From CAYJRR01 sp964372275 [NCBI: uncultured bacterium] (lineage in GTDB: Bacteria; CAYJRR01): 6,021 bases of DNA. The DNA is taken from positions 2,659 to 8,679 of the forward strand of contig CAYJRR010000161.1 in assembly GCA_964372275.1 (NCBI GenBank), given 5' to 3'. Shown here in pieces: positions 5,000 to 6,021 of the stretch. Every line of letters starts with the position of its first letter. Positions within the stretch are counted from its first letter, which is position 1. The notes beneath the pieces were generated by a model. The model was given only the letters and a program-made list of their open reading frames with translations. It did no database searches and had not been told where the DNA came from. A program made the position numbers and the translations under genes.

Positions 5000-6021
5000 A
5001 GCGCGTGGGCCTCGCCGCCGCGCTGGTCGTGCTGCTCGCCGGGGGGGCGGCGGTCGGGCTCGCGCTCGGCTTCCTCTCGGTGCCGGCCTCGGCGAGCGCG
5101 GACGAAGTGGTGGTGGAGATCCCCAAAGGGTCCGGCCTCCGGCGCATCGCCGAGCAGCTGGCCCGCGAGCGGTTGGTGACGAGCGCCCTCGGTTTCCGCC
5201 TCTACGCCCGCGCCAAGGGGGCGCAGGGGAGCCTGCGTGCCGGGGAGTTCCGGCTGCGGCGGAACATGACGCCGCCGGAGCTGCTCGAGTGGCTGCTTCA
5301 CGGCGAGCGGGTGCTCCACAAGATCACCGTCCCGGAGGGGTTCTCGGCCCGGGAGATCGCCGACGCCGTCGAGGCGTCGGGCTTGGCGCGGGGGGCCGAC
5401 TTCCGGCGGTTGGCGGAGGACGCGGCGTTCGCCCGCTCGCTCGGGATCCCGGCCGACCGGCTGGAGGGCTATCTCCTTCCCGACACCTACCACTTCGAGA
5501 AGGGGATCGACGCCGGGGGGATCGCCACCGCGATGGTCCGCCGGTTCCAGACGCTCTTCACCGCCGAGCTGCAAGCCAAGGCGACGGCCCGTGGGCTGAC
5601 GCCGCACCAGGCGGTGACACTGGCGTCGATCGTGGAGAAGGAGACGGCGACGCCGGCGGAACGTCCGGTCGTGGCCGGGGTCTTCTACAACCGCCTCGGC
5701 AGGCGCATGCGCCTGGAGAGCGACCCGACGATCATCTACGGGATGCGCGACTACGCCGGGGACATCCGCAAGAAGGACATCCACGACCCGACCAACGTCT
5801 ACAACACCTACGTGATCGACGGACTTCCACCGGGACCGATCGCCAATCCCGGGATCGAGGCGCTGCGCGCGGTGGCGGAGCCGGCAACGCACGAGTGGCT
5901 CTTCTTCGTGGCGCACGGCTCGGAGGAGGGTCACGTCTTCGCCAAGACCTACGCCGAGCACCGGCGGAACGTGGCGCGCTACCTGGAACGGCGGCGGGCG
6001 CTGCGCGGCGGGCGGCGGTGA
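4996..6021 (+). CDS. mltG: endolytic murein transglycosylase MltG
   Basis: Inner-membrane lytic transglycosylase that cleaves nascent glycan strands and is thought to set glycan length. The 341-aa protein has a basic start (MKR) and one hydrophobic anchor at about 5-28, then an extracytoplasmic LysM-like segment (VVVEIPKGSGLRRIAEQL, 38-55). The YceG/MltG catalytic domain (PF02618) shows EGYLLPDTYHF (157-167), TLASIVEKETATPAER (208-223) with the catalytic Glu in the EKE motif (214 or 216), VFYNRLGRRMRLESDPTIIYGM (229-250), and NTYVIDGLPPGPIANPG (270-286). The C-terminus HVFAKTYAEHRRNVARYL (313-330) is also typical. The start ATG overlaps the ruvX stop by 4 nt and has GGAGGG (4982-4987) 8 nt upstream inside ruvX. 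The TGA occupies the last three bases of the window, so the gene is complete. Confidence 0.97.
   Translation: MKRVGLAAALVVLLAGGAAVGLALGFLSVPASASADEVVVEIPKGSGLRRIAEQLARERLVTSALGFRLYARAKGAQGSLRAGEFRLRRNMTPPELLEWLLHGERVLHKITVPEGFSAREIADAVEASGLARGADFRRLAEDAAFARSLGIPADRLEGYLLPDTYHFEKGIDAGGIATAMVRRFQTLFTAELQAKATARGLTPHQAVTLASIVEKETATPAERPVVAGVFYNRLGRRMRLESDPTIIYGMRDYAGDIRKKDIHDPTNVYNTYVIDGLPPGPIANPGIEALRAVAEPATHEWLFFVAHGSEEGHVFAKTYAEHRRNVARYLERRRALRGGRR

Noticed and set aside
4957-5961. Long minus-strand open frame (334 codons) opposite mltG
   Set aside because: Antisense to mltG, which has complete family motifs and a good ribosome-binding site; no motifs in the shadow product.

Overview
This is a GC-rich bacterial chromosomal window (about 70-75% GC over most genes in the 60-base blocks I counted). 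It is packed with core housekeeping genes read from two divergent strands. No marker here fixes the taxon. The composition, the GTG starts and the tightly packed, overlapping genes suit a high-GC lineage such as a myxobacterial/deltaproteobacterial or acidobacterial relative, but that is only a guess.

Minus strand, in transcription order (right to left): pdxH (3880-4470, pyridoxamine 5'-phosphate oxidase) overlaps pgpA (3350-3883, phosphatidylglycerophosphatase A) by 4 nt. A two-gene toxin-antitoxin cassette follows, higB (2966-3271) then higA (2524-2964). A gene-free stretch (2127-2376) leads to cinA (870-2126, NMN deamidase/CinA) and then recA (1-659, cut by the left window edge). Plus strand: ruvX (4568-4999) overlaps mltG (4996-6021) by 4 nt. 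mltG ends exactly on the last base of the window. The 97-bp gap 4471-4567 separates the divergent pdxH and ruvX units.

The most distinctive part is 2377-3349. It is clearly lower in GC than its flanks (about 50-63% per 60-base block against about 75%) and carries the higBA module. It sits inside what otherwise looks like a pdxH-pgpA-cinA-recA gene run, so it reads as an acquired cassette. The toxin gene is preceded by two abutting 21-bp imperfect palindromes whose centres are exactly 21 bp apart, a strong candidate for the HigA autoregulatory operator. The antitoxin has an unusually long basic C-terminal tail. Beyond its stop codon the same frame stays open for another 48 codons.

The recA upstream region holds a plausible sigma70-like promoter whose -10 overlaps a GTTC-N7-GTTA element resembling a LexA (SOS) box. 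Further upstream, between cinA and recA, are three copies of a CGCGCCA/TGGCGCG unit arranged so that two perfect 9-bp stems compete for the same central strand. I found no tRNA, rRNA, CRISPR array, insertion sequence or convincing intrinsic terminator. No wholly new multi-gene system is visible; the new-looking material is the regulatory DNA and the TA cassette.
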